A stretch of DNA of 34,636 nucleotides from the NCBI GenBank assembly GCA_024276465.1, contig JAJRXD010000102.1:1-34636 (forward strand), written 5' to 3'. Source of the stretch: Deltaproteobacteria bacterium (lineage in GTDB: Bacteria; Desulfobacterota; WTBG01; CAIYCZ01; CAIRTM01). This document shows, one piece after another, positions 1-8,110 of this stretch. How positions within the stretch are numbered: the first letter of the stretch is position 1; each line of letters opens with the position of its first letter. The position numbers and the translations under genes are program-made. The notes beneath the pieces were generated by a model. It was not told the origin of the DNA and ran no database searches. It worked only from the letters and a program-made list of their open reading frames with translations.

Positions 1-81
1 ATGTCTGCTTCCGAGGTAAGCATTACACTTCACTATCCAGGTGAAGCTTTTGTAATGCTTAAATCCGTTCAATGCTATTAC

Positions 82-107
82 ACAAATCCCGACACAGCGG
101 GATTTGT
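82..107. repeat. Perfect intergenic hairpin
   Basis: A 10-bp perfect inverted repeat (ACAAATCCCG at 82-91, CGGGATTTGT at 98-107) encloses a 6-base loop. It lies 25 bases beyond the end of the broken minus-strand gene at 132-716. A T-run on the plus strand begins only at 117, too far for a classical intrinsic terminator, and there is no T-run on the minus-strand side. It could be a 3'-end stabilising hairpin of the minus-strand transcript or a dispersed palindromic repeat. The rest of 1-131 shows no convincing gene; a 58-codon plus-strand frame starting at base 1 has no recognisable features. Confidence 0.4.
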
Positions 108-131
108 GGCATCATGTTTTTTTAGAATCGC

Positions 132-716
132 TCAATTTAGGTTCCATTCAAGCTTCCTCAGCGAAAAATCGGAATGAAACTCTTTTAAAATTATATGATA
201 AGGGGAAATCTTGATTATGTTAAGGGACTCAATGCCCTTTTTAAGCATTTTCTCAGCCTCTTTCTCTGGCAGGTTTTTTTCTTTAATCATGGGGCTCATG
301 ATTTTTCTCCCAACTTCATAGAGGTTCCATGCTTTTGCTTTAGCCCGAAAAATCCCCGGATGATTCCTGATGTTTATCAGTTATGCTTCTCCAAATATCT
401 GGAGGCTTTTCTGGGGTTTTGAATGATCCAGTGGCTGCTCATATACTACTGCAGATACGTTGGGGTTTCTTTTTATGTTTGCAATTTTTCCCCCAGGCTC
501 TCCGATAATATAGATGGTAAGTCCCACGTTAAAAAATTCAAGGACAGTGGCTCTGGGCTTGTTTTTAAAATTTGTTGCAAGCACAAGAGCATTTTTATGA
601 ATAAACCCGCAACTTTTCCTGCCAGGCCTGGGGTCAACTTTTGCAGATGTAGCATTTAAGAATTCAATAATATCTTTTTTGACTGCTGTGTTTGATTTTT
701 TTTTCATATCAGCCAT
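132..716 (-). pseudogene. Pyridoxamine 5'-phosphate oxidase-family protein, interrupted by an in-frame TAA
   Basis: This is a split-barrel FMN-binding (pyridoxamine 5'-phosphate oxidase-like) protein of the small general-stress/flavin type. The intact N-terminal part, 111 codons at 381-716, begins with AAGGAGG upstream of ATG and contains family-like segments such as FIHKNALVLATNFKN and IYIIGEPGGKIANIKRNP. A TAA at 381-383 follows QIFGEA. The same frame then continues for 82 more codons to TGA at 132-134, starting LINIRNHPGIFRAKA and ending IIKISPYHIILKEF...RKLEWN, which resembles the expected C-terminal half. A single G-to-T change (GAA to TAA) would explain the stop. The restored protein would be about 194 residues. 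I read this as a recent nonsense mutation or a sequencing error; a shortened functional protein is less likely because the second half of the barrel would be lost. Confidence 0.75.
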
Positions 717-945
717 AATGCTCCTCCTTTAAGGTTTATTGTTTGCTTGCGGTCTATTTTAGTAATGTTTAAGAATTTTTGCATTAAAAAAATCGCGGGA
801 AGTTTTCCTGTTAAAATAAGGTTCATCTCCTATGGAAAAAACAGATCAAATATAATACTTATAATACTGTCATCAGACTTGGTTTATATACTGTGGAGCC
901 TGTTCGTGACGGGCTGATTTTGCTAATTTCAAAAAGGAGATATCA

Positions 946-1869
946 ATGAACAAAACAGGAAATATTTTTTTTACAGTTCTTTCAATAATTTTAATGCAGG
1001 CAGGTTGCTTTTCTGCTTTTGCTGCTGAGCCGGGTGATGTTGTCATTAATGAACTGCTGGCAGACCCTGATACTGTATCAGGTGATGCCAATGAAGACGG
1101 TGTTCGAGATTCAAGTGATGATGAGTTTATTGAATTTGTCAACACCAGTGGCAGTGATCTGGAGATCAGCGGATGGACAGTAAGTGACAGCTCTTCAATA
1201 CGGCATGTTTTTCCACCCGGCACAGTGATGCCGGCAGGGTGCAGCATTGTTGTTTTTGGGGGCGGGACACCTGTTGGCATTTTTGGCGGCAGTCTGGTTC
1301 AGGCTGCATCGACCGGGCGACTGGGACTCAACAACAGCGGCGATACGGTTACACTGAATGATGGGGCAGTGGATATTGCAGAACAGACCTACGGCAGTGA
1401 AGGAGGTGATAATCAGGCACTTACCCGGGATCCTGACATCATCGGGTTGTTTGTCAAACACAGTATGGCCACAGGATCCGGTGGCGCACTTTTTTCACCA
1501 GGCACACGGCTGGACGGTTTTGCGTTTGCAGGCTGTGATGAATCAACGCTTATTAAACTTTCATCTTTTTCTGCATACCCGCACAATAAAAAAATAATAC
1601 TTGAGTGGTCAACCGAATCTGAAACAGACAATGCTGGGTTTAATATTTACCGCTGTTTTGCCGGGGATGATAAATACATGCGGATAAATGATTTTCTTAT
1701 TCCTGCAGAGGGCTCTCCCACAGAGGGTGCGTCATATGAATTTGTTGATGAGGGGGTAAAAAACAGAACAAGGTATTATTACAAGCTTGAGGATCTAGAT
1801 CTGAACGGAATATCTGTAATGCACGGGCCAGTAGATGCAATGCCGAGGCTGATTTATGAAAGAAAATAA
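946..1869 (+). CDS. Secreted lamin-tail-domain protein
   Basis: A 307-residue exported protein. A hydrophobic signal peptide ends near AFAA (about residue 27). Residues 30-135 match the lamin tail domain (LTD) pattern: a VINELLADP start, a DEFIEFVNTS strand, SGWTVSD, then PPGTVMPAG followed by a hydrophobic strand. An acidic DANEDGVRDSSDDE loop (47-60) looks like a calcium-binding insertion, as in dockerin-like loops. Residues 205-300 (ILEWSTESETDNAGFNIYR...RYYYKLEDLD) resemble a fibronectin-III-like beta sandwich often found at the end of such surface proteins. The ATG at 946 is preceded by AAGGAGA at good spacing. Bacterial LTD proteins are extracellular, often adhesive or nuclease-associated; no catalytic motif is visible here, so a surface or binding role is inferred only. 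It stands alone and converges with the next gene. Confidence 0.8.
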   Translation: MNKTGNIFFTVLSIILMQAGCFSAFAAEPGDVVINELLADPDTVSGDANEDGVRDSSDDEFIEFVNTSGSDLEISGWTVSDSSSIRHVFPPGTVMPAGCSIVVFGGGTPVGIFGGSLVQAASTGRLGLNNSGDTVTLNDGAVDIAEQTYGSEGGDNQALTRDPDIIGLFVKHSMATGSGGALFSPGTRLDGFAFAGCDESTLIKLSSFSAYPHNKKIILEWSTESETDNAGFNIYRCFAGDDKYMRINDFLIPAEGSPTEGASYEFVDEGVKNRTRYYYKLEDLDLNGISVMHGPVDAMPRLIYERK

Positions 1870-1898
1870 GAGGCACTGATAAATCCTGCATAGATATC

Positions 1899-3242
1899 TC
1901 AGCCCTTTTGGGTAAAAATACCGATGAATCGTCTGAAAGGGAAACTGAAATTTGTTTTTGGACCAAGAGGACTGTCAGGGTTAAGGAATTTTTTTGACAT
2001 ATGCTCTATACACCGGGATGCGCTGGCATGGGGTGTGTCAAGAAGCAGAGGCCTTTTTCTCAGCTCAGCTGTCCTGAGGAGTTTCCTGTCATAAGGTATG
2101 CTCCCGAGGTATTCCGGATCAATACGAAAGCGGCTTTCATTGATATTAATTTTATCATTTGCAGTTCTGTTTATAGTATTATGAATTTTAAGCCCTTCGT
2201 CCTTATGATTTGTCTGGTTGACTACCAGCATAGGGGCGAAACACCATTGAGGAGTGTAGTCTGAGAGCTGCCCTTCAAGCCTTTCTTCAATCTCTTTGAA
2301 GCGAAAAAACCCTGCTTTTGCACATGCGTACGCGCTGATGATGTCCTGTGGTGTAGTTACTATAACAGTACGGTCGGCTGCCAGGGCAAAATCAAGAACT
2401 GTGCGGGAAATTCCTGCGCCAAGATCAAATATGATAAAATCATAGATCATGCTGATATTCCTGAAATGTCTGACAAATTTTATCTTCTGTTGATAGTTAA
2501 GATTTGCGAGCTTAAAATCGCCGAATTTACTGCATATGAGGTCGAAATCAAACTCAGTCCGTACCACAAGATCCTGCATTTTTTTCTTCTTTTCCAGGAA
2601 ATCCAGCAGGGTTTGTTTAGGGAAAATGCCAAGTTTGTTGGAAATATCAGCATTGCCAAGGTCAGCATCAATGAGGAGAACCTTTGCACCGGTTCTGGCA
2701 AGAGCATATGCGCTGTTAATAGAAAAGTGGGTCTTTCCCACACCACCCTTGTTTGAGATGACAGAAACAGTTAATGCCTTTGTTTCAGCCTCTGAAGTTG
2801 CTCTGACTTGAGGATTTGCAAAAGAATTTTTTCTGGATTTTCCGTAAAAGGCTTGAAGGGCAGCTGAAACAGAACTTTTCGGGGCAGCAGCCCGCTGTAT
2901 GCTGCATTTGGTGAACAGTTTTAAAATGGTAACTTGTGCTTCATTACCGGGGCTTGCCATGGCAACCAGAAGGGTGTTATTGATGAGGCGAACAGGAATG
3001 GACTGGGTTTCAAACGCAATATCCGGATCAAGCCTGGTAACAGCATCTGGTTCAATATTGGCACGGAGGGGATCCACAAAAGGTATGCCAAGCTTCCTGG
3101 CAACAGTTTCTGCTATCCTGTCTTCCCCTGCATTGTTAGAAGACAGTTCAATAACATTTGAGAACTCCTGAGAAGCCCCTGTGCCGCTGTTTTCCGGCTT
3201 TTTGTTAAATCCGGGTTTAAGGTTTTCCATATTGTTTTTCAT
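1899..3242 (-). CDS. MshEN-domain / MinD-ParA-like ATPase fusion
   Basis: A 447-residue protein of two parts. Residues about 45-133 (ARKLGIPFVDP...QSIPVRLINNTLLVAMASPGN) resemble the GspE/PilB N-terminal (MshEN) domain, a fold that in some family members binds cyclic di-GMP. Residues 155-420 are a SIMIBI ATPase of the MinD/FlhG type: deviant Walker A KGGVGKT at 165-171, IDADLGNAD at 191-199 and a Walker B-like DFIIFDLGAG. This group positions or counts flagella and pili by ATP-dependent dimerisation at the membrane. It lies 90 bases downstream of aroC on the same strand and may be cotranscribed, though the pathway link is not obvious. No strong ribosome site precedes either candidate start (Met1 or Met5). 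The cargo is unknown. Confidence 0.8.
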   Translation of the reverse strand: MKNNMENLKPGFNKKPENSGTGASQEFSNVIELSSNNAGEDRIAETVARKLGIPFVDPLRANIEPDAVTRLDPDIAFETQSIPVRLINNTLLVAMASPGNEAQVTILKLFTKCSIQRAAAPKSSVSAALQAFYGKSRKNSFANPQVRATSEAETKALTVSVISNKGGVGKTHFSINSAYALARTGAKVLLIDADLGNADISNKLGIFPKQTLLDFLEKKKKMQDLVVRTEFDFDLICSKFGDFKLANLNYQQKIKFVRHFRNISMIYDFIIFDLGAGISRTVLDFALAADRTVIVTTPQDIISAYACAKAGFFRFKEIEERLEGQLSDYTPQWCFAPMLVVNQTNHKDEGLKIHNTINRTANDKININESRFRIDPEYLGSIPYDRKLLRTAELRKRPLLLDTPHASASRCIEHMSKKFLNPDSPLGPKTNFSFPFRRFIGIFTQKG

Positions 3243-3332
3243 GATCCAGAAAAGTATTCATGAATTTGCAGGTGACACTGTCCTCCAGTTAAGCATTCCC
3301 CTGCGAAGAAGATGCAGGAAACAAGAGAATTA

Positions 3333-4475
3333 TTATATCTCCCTCCATCTGTTTTCTGTTCTGCAGACATTATCATAACCCCGAGCCATCATTAAGGCAT
3401 CAACTATTGTTATTGCTGCCATTGCCTCGGCCACGGCATAAATCCGGCCAAGAAGTGTGGGATCACGTCTTGTAATGGGATTGAGCTCCTCAATCTGCAT
3501 TGTCTGCATGTTAACACTGTCCTGTCTGACACTTACTGTTGGCGTTGGTTTAATTGCCAGCCTCATGACAATTTCATCGCCAGTGCTGATTCCGCCTAAA
3601 AGGCCACCCGAATTATTTGTCTTGAATCCTATCCGGCCATTTTTGTCTGCAAATTCATCATTGTTTTCCGAACCCTTCATGTTGGCTACTTTGAAGCCGG
3701 CTCCAAACTCAATTCCTTTAACAGCACCAATGGAAAGAAGTGCATGACCAAGAAGGGCGCTCAGTTTGTCAAAAACAGGCTCTCCAAGTCCTGCCGGAAC
3801 ACCTTTAATCCTGAGCTCAATCACCCCCCCGGCTGTTTCGCCTTCATCCTTAATTTCAAGAACCCTCTTCTCCATTTTCTCCGCTGTTTCCATGTCCGGG
3901 CAGTTTATCTCATTTTTTCTGTAATTCTCCAGGGCTTCTTCAAAGGTCATCTCTTTGGCAATAATGTCCATGCACTGGACTGTAAAGGCAATAAGCTCTA
4001 TGCCTTCCAGGGCAAGGATCTGCTTTGCGATTGCTCCGCCTGCAACTCTTCCGACAGTCTCCCTGCCCGAGGCCCGTCCTGCACCGCACCAGTCCTGAGC
4101 TTCGCCGTACTTTTTATAGAAACCATACGTGGCATGACCGGGTCTGCACAAATCTTTATATTGTCTGTATTGATCAACATGAATTTTCTGGGTATCCACA
4201 TTGTAAATGATAATGCCAACCGGTGCGCCTGTTGTAACACCATCCTGTCCCATACCGGCAAAAATATGGCACTTGTCGGTTTCTTTTCTTGGTGAATTAA
4301 GTTTGCCGACCCCGGGCCTGCGCTTGTCCAGTTCTTCCTGAATAAGATCATCAGAGAGTTTTAATCCGGGCGGAACCCCGTCCACAATCACTGACAGCCC
4401 GCTTCCTTCACCTATTCCATAGCTTTCCCCTACGGTTGTAATTCTGAACATTCTTCCAAAAGTATTGCCAAGCAT
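3333..4475 (-). CDS. aroC: Chorismate synthase
   Basis: This enzyme converts 5-enolpyruvylshikimate-3-phosphate to chorismate with reduced FMN, the last step of the shikimate pathway. The 380-residue length is slightly above the usual ~360. Family features include MLGNTFGRMFRITTVGES at the start, DKRRPGVGKLNSPRKE, GVTTGAPVGI, RPGHATYGF (the second conserved His kept), GRASGRETVGRVAGGAIAK, and SGGLLGGISTGDEIVMRLAIKPTPT. Signature 1 reads GESYG (Tyr19) where the family normally has GESHG; that His takes part in FMN protonation in characterised enzymes. The start codon lies one base beyond the aroA stop, and its Shine-Dalgarno (AGGAGGT) lies inside the end of aroA, so translation is probably coupled. 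Identity is certain from overall motifs; the Tyr is the oddity. Confidence 0.96.
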   Translation of the reverse strand: MLGNTFGRMFRITTVGESYGIGEGSGLSVIVDGVPPGLKLSDDLIQEELDKRRPGVGKLNSPRKETDKCHIFAGMGQDGVTTGAPVGIIIYNVDTQKIHVDQYRQYKDLCRPGHATYGFYKKYGEAQDWCGAGRASGRETVGRVAGGAIAKQILALEGIELIAFTVQCMDIIAKEMTFEEALENYRKNEINCPDMETAEKMEKRVLEIKDEGETAGGVIELRIKGVPAGLGEPVFDKLSALLGHALLSIGAVKGIEFGAGFKVANMKGSENNDEFADKNGRIGFKTNNSGGLLGGISTGDEIVMRLAIKPTPTVSVRQDSVNMQTMQIEELNPITRRDPTLLGRIYAVAEAMAAITIVDALMMARGYDNVCRTENRWREI

Positions 4476-4476
4476 C

Positions 4477-5763
4477 TTATGTGACCTCCTGTATTAACTT
4501 GAATTTTGCTCCCAAATTTTGCATTGTTTCAACATAATCGGGATAAGTTACTGCCACAGCTTCAGCCGTGTCAATTATTGTTTTGTCATCAGCTATCAAA
4601 GCAGCAATAGAAAGCGCCATGACAACTCTATGATCATTATGACCATTAACATGAGTGCCTTTTAAACTGCTTTTGCCTATTGTCAGCCCGTCCGGCAGCT
4701 CTGCAATATCAGCCCCCATTTTTGCCAGTTCATGTGCCATCACACTTATTCTGTCTGTTTCTTTCACCCTTGCCTGGGAAACATTGATCAGCTTTGTTCT
4801 GCCCTCTGCATAACAGCCAACCACTGATAATGCCGGCAAAGCATCTGGTGTTGAATTAATGTCAAGTTCTGTTCCATGAATGCTTCTGCCTTTTATCCTT
4901 AGGCTGTCATTTCCTGTTTCAATATCAGCGCCCATGTTTTTGAGATACTCAGCAATTGCCTTGTCCCCCTGAATGTCATTTATGTCAATGCCTTTGATTA
5001 AAACATCGGAGCTTGTTACAGCTGCCGCACATATTGGAAACGTAGCTGATGACCAGTCTGCCGGGATTGTTTTTTCAAACGGTCTGTAGCTTTGATTTGG
5101 AGACATCCTGAACCAGGTGAATCCGTTTCTTTCGTATATTATACCATGATCATCAAGCCATTTTAAAGTCATTTCTATATATGGAAGTTCTGCAGGGTTT
5201 TCAACGGAAATTACGGTTTCCTGTTCAAGCAGAGGACAGGCCAGCAGTAAACTTGAAACATACTGGGATGATTTGCCGGCATCTATATTTATTTTTCCAC
5301 CCTTTATCCTGCCTGAAATCCTCAGCGGAGGACAGCCATGGTTGTCAAGAAATTCAATGCTCAGGCCAAGCCCTGTTAAAGCCTCTGCCAGAGCAGTTAC
5401 AGGTCTTGATCTCAGTGATGAGTCTCCTGTTATTTCAGCTTCTATTCCAAGGGCTGCAAGTATTCCCATGATGAGATTAGTCGAAGTTCCGGAATTAAGC
5501 ATATCAAGGACATTTTCAGGGGTTTCAGGATTAATGCCGAAACCTTCAATAAAAAGAATGCTGCCCCTTTGTTCAATAGTTGCGCCCAGGGCTTTGCAGG
5601 CGTTTATTGCAGCTTTTGTGTCATCTGAGATCAGTGGATTAATTATTTTTGATCTGCCTTTTGCAAGGGAAGCAGTAATGACAGCCCTGATAGTATGAGA
5701 CTTTGAAGAAGGCACGATAATTTCCCCCTGCAGTTTGTCTGTTTTTTCGATGATCAGTTCCAT
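4477..5763 (-). CDS. aroA: 3-phosphoshikimate 1-carboxyvinyltransferase (EPSP synthase)
   Basis: It transfers enolpyruvate from PEP to shikimate-3-phosphate. At 428 residues it has normal length. Visible motifs: VPSSKSHTIR (Lys21, Arg26), SGTSTN (92-96), RSRPVTAL, KSSQYVSSLLLACPL, ADWSSATFPI, the conserved Pro-Asp of NSTPDALP, RVKETDR and HNDHRVVMALS. The GTxxR motif, whose Arg corresponds to E. coli Arg100, reads GTSTN here, with Asn96 in the Arg place. The VTYPDY motif near the C terminus has the hydrophobic residue seen in many non-enteric enzymes. The gene overlaps the end of aroDE by 10 bases (5754-5763), indicating tight coupling in the aroDE-aroA-aroC operon. It is a divergent but otherwise complete EPSP synthase. 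Confidence 0.95.
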   Translation of the reverse strand: MELIIEKTDKLQGEIIVPSSKSHTIRAVITASLAKGRSKIINPLISDDTKAAINACKALGATIEQRGSILFIEGFGINPETPENVLDMLNSGTSTNLIMGILAALGIEAEITGDSSLRSRPVTALAEALTGLGLSIEFLDNHGCPPLRISGRIKGGKINIDAGKSSQYVSSLLLACPLLEQETVISVENPAELPYIEMTLKWLDDHGIIYERNGFTWFRMSPNQSYRPFEKTIPADWSSATFPICAAAVTSSDVLIKGIDINDIQGDKAIAEYLKNMGADIETGNDSLRIKGRSIHGTELDINSTPDALPALSVVGCYAEGRTKLINVSQARVKETDRISVMAHELAKMGADIAELPDGLTIGKSSLKGTHVNGHNDHRVVMALSIAALIADDKTIIDTAEAVAVTYPDYVETMQNLGAKFKLIQEVT

Positions 5764-7190
5764 TGCATAATGTCCCTCAGCAGATTTGTGTCCGGCTGAA
5801 TGCCGGTCCAGAGCCTGAACTGTTCAGCTGACTGGTTGATAAACATTTCCATGCCGCTGATTATTATGCAGTTGTTTTTTTCTGCTTCTTTAAGGAGCCT
5901 GGTTTTTGCCGGATTATAGATTGCATCAAAAACAACCATCTCCCGGACAAGGCTTGTGTCAACAGGAGATTCAGAGGTGTCAGGGTGCATGCCGACTGAA
6001 GTAATGTTGATTAGTATGTCAGTCCTGATTTTTTTAAATTCTGCTATGGGTCCTGAATTACAGTTGAGGTCTTGAGCTAAAAGGTCTGCCTTCTCAACAG
6101 TCCTGTTCAGGATTGTAAGTTTCCCCCCTTCTTCAATTATTCCTGAGGCTATTGCTTTTGCAGCGCCGCCTGCCCCTAATATTGTTACAGATCTGTTTTT
6201 AATCTCTGTTTTTGACAGCAAAGCCTTTATTGCTCCAGTCATGTCAGTGTTATACCCGGTTAATTTTCCGTCTCTGTTCACTACTGTATTGACAGCACCT
6301 ATTTTTTCTGCAACCGGATCTGTTTTGTCAAGATAATGCATTATGTTTTGTTTGTGGGGCATTGTTACGCTGAATCCGGAAAGCATGTCAGGAAAATTAC
6401 CGGTAAAATCCTCCAGATCATTAACCTGGAAATTAAGGTATATATTATTTAAAGAATACAGCTTGAATAAACAGTTATGCAGTATATACCCTTTGCTTTT
6501 GTTCACTGGATTTCCTATTATACCATAGATATTGCATTGAGGATTTAAATCATTAATTCTGTAAATGTTTTTCAGTGTTTCTGCAGGAATCTGGCCGGGA
6601 GCAGACTCCCGGCCTTTTTGCAGGCTTGCAAAAGTAAGGTATGAACCATATAAAGGAGCAAGGATTCTGCTGATTTCACCTGTTTGCCCCATGCATATTC
6701 CTATCATATCCTGGTCTCTTTTTTTAACAAGTCTCAGTATTTTAAGATTATCGCTCAACTTGTTTGCAGATGTTGCAATTTTAATTATGTCTGCCCCTGT
6801 TGATTTGATTTTGTTATATATTATGTCAAGATCATCAGGGGTTTCCTCAAAATTATGGTAAGAAACAATTATTTTTGCAGATCCCCTGTTTTTAATCAGG
6901 TTTTTTAATTCAGCACAGCCAAGGTTGACATCAACATAATCCGCACCTAAATATACTGCCTGTTTTAATAAAGAGACTCTTTCTTCTTCTGTTCCTTTGA
7001 AACTGCCGTTTTCATATTCAGGCATTATTGTTATGATTACAGGTTTTGTCCTGGCAGAAAGAATTTTCTCAAGGTCAGGATCTGTAACATGATCGACTCT
7101 TATCTCAAGCAGATCAGCAATCAAGCTTGCTTTCCGCATGTTTTCTATAACTCTATCAGTTGTTGTGTCAATTATTGGTATGCAGATCAT
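5754..7190 (-). CDS. aroDE: Bifunctional 3-dehydroquinate dehydratase (type I) / shikimate dehydrogenase
   Basis: A fused enzyme of 478 residues carrying out two consecutive shikimate-pathway steps. Residues 1-212 are type I dehydroquinate dehydratase: LLEIRVD (28-33), catalytic His112 in VSYHNF, Schiff-base Lys137 in DIIKIAT, and SAPGQ (196-200). Residues 220-478 are NADP-dependent shikimate dehydrogenase: IYGIIGNPVNKS, VTMPHK with catalytic Lys280, GAVNT, NTD with Asp316, the nucleotide-binding GAGGAAKAI (339-347), NRT, and ITSVGM. In the substrate motif the second serine of the usual SxS is Gly234. Such fusions are known from plants and several bacterial groups. It is the first gene of the aro operon on the minus strand. 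Met1 gives the canonical start of the dehydratase fold although no good ribosome site is visible. Confidence 0.94.
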   Translation of the reverse strand: MICIPIIDTTTDRVIENMRKASLIADLLEIRVDHVTDPDLEKILSARTKPVIITIMPEYENGSFKGTEEERVSLLKQAVYLGADYVDVNLGCAELKNLIKNRGSAKIIVSYHNFEETPDDLDIIYNKIKSTGADIIKIATSANKLSDNLKILRLVKKRDQDMIGICMGQTGEISRILAPLYGSYLTFASLQKGRESAPGQIPAETLKNIYRINDLNPQCNIYGIIGNPVNKSKGYILHNCLFKLYSLNNIYLNFQVNDLEDFTGNFPDMLSGFSVTMPHKQNIMHYLDKTDPVAEKIGAVNTVVNRDGKLTGYNTDMTGAIKALLSKTEIKNRSVTILGAGGAAKAIASGIIEEGGKLTILNRTVEKADLLAQDLNCNSGPIAEFKKIRTDILINITSVGMHPDTSESPVDTSLVREMVVFDAIYNPAKTRLLKEAEKNNCIIISGMEMFINQSAEQFRLWTGIQPDTNLLRDIMQWN

Positions 7191-7324
7191 AAAGCATGTT
7201 TTTTGTGGTAAATGTCATTGTTTCTGGCTTTTTACTGGACCAGCCTTGTTGAGACAGTGTCGTAATTATGAATGAGGCAGGCAGCCGTCCCGCTTACGGG
7301 GCGTAACATATTGAAAATGCATGG

Positions 7325-7356
7325 GCGCAGGCTCAAACTGAAGTTTGCGGCTACCA
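7325..7356 (-). repeat. Dispersed palindromic repeat, copy 1 (diverged)
   Basis: Read on the minus strand this contains GGTAGCCGCAAACTTCAGTT, matching the core of the two longer plus-strand copies near 13836 and 16219 (GGYAGCCGCAGACTTCAGTC). The centre forms a short palindrome (CAAACT-GA-AGTTTG on the plus strand). It lies in the 203-base gap between aroDE and the HD-domain gene, which otherwise shows no gene. Confidence 0.55.
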
Positions 7357-7393
7357 GAATTTTACTGTGCCAGTAGTCTCATTAAACCATGGA

Positions 7394-7918
7394 TTAAAGA
7401 AATTTTAAATCCGTTTTTTTTAAAATCCTGTTCTCTGTTTCTTTAATTTTTTCTTTCATTGTGTTAATGCGATTTACTGCTTTTTCATTTTTTCCATATC
7501 TTTTAACAAGATAATCAAATCTTTCATCCAGGCTGACCAGCCTGTCGTGCAAAACCCTTTTATCAGCATAGCTTATAATTTCCTCCTCGGTGATTGTTTC
7601 TCCGCTGTTTTCAGGAGCTATATGCTCTCTCACTATTTCGGCGATTCTTTCATAGCCAAGCTCCCTTAAAACTTTTGCTCCGGTTATTGCATGGTTTTCA
7701 CCTGTTTCAAGACTTCTTGTTTTAGTTATGTCATGAAGAAGAGCTGCAGCAAATATTTCAGGCAGGTTGAGGTTTTCCCCGTTTGCGTTCAGGTTTTCAG
7801 CGATAGACATGGCAATTTTACAGACCACGATGCTGTGCCTTTTAATATTTGACAGCATATTGTATTTGTCCATAAGCTCAAGACATTTTTTTTTGTCAGG
7901 TATTTTTTCTGCAGTCAT
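7394..7918 (-). CDS. HD-domain protein
   Basis: A 174-residue cytosolic protein of the HD metal-dependent phosphohydrolase superfamily. Likely metal ligands are His28 (KRHSIVV), His62-Asp63 (LLHDITKT), His76 (NHAITG), His99 (REHIAP) and Asp119 (SYADKRV), the full set of an HDIG-type fold. The C-terminal 50 residues are charged and helical. Small proteins of this kind hydrolyse nucleotides or other phosphoesters; the substrate cannot be read from sequence. It is transcribed away from the porin gene, with 192 bases between the two starts. A GAGGGG stretch lies 18 bases upstream of the chosen ATG, which is rather far; a start a few codons inside is possible. Confidence 0.8.
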   Translation of the reverse strand: MTAEKIPDKKKCLELMDKYNMLSNIKRHSIVVCKIAMSIAENLNANGENLNLPEIFAAALLHDITKTRSLETGENHAITGAKVLRELGYERIAEIVREHIAPENSGETITEEEIISYADKRVLHDRLVSLDERFDYLVKRYGKNEKAVNRINTMKEKIKETENRILKKTDLKFL

Positions 7919-8110
7919 TGCTTCGGTAATTATAACCCCTCTGTTTTTTCACCCTTTATGCAACGGGGTAGTGTTTACAATTCTTTTAACATAGAACAGG
8001 GTATTTAAGAAAGAATAGATTTGTGATTTGAATTATGATACACGGTGAATGGGGCAAAATTCAGGTAATAAACAGCATGTAAACTTTGATGAAAAAGATT
8101 AAAACAAAGA

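Noticed and set aside
3744-4295. 183-codon plus-strand frame inside aroC
   Set aside because: It is antisense to a fully conserved chorismate synthase, has no ribosome site and shows no family features.
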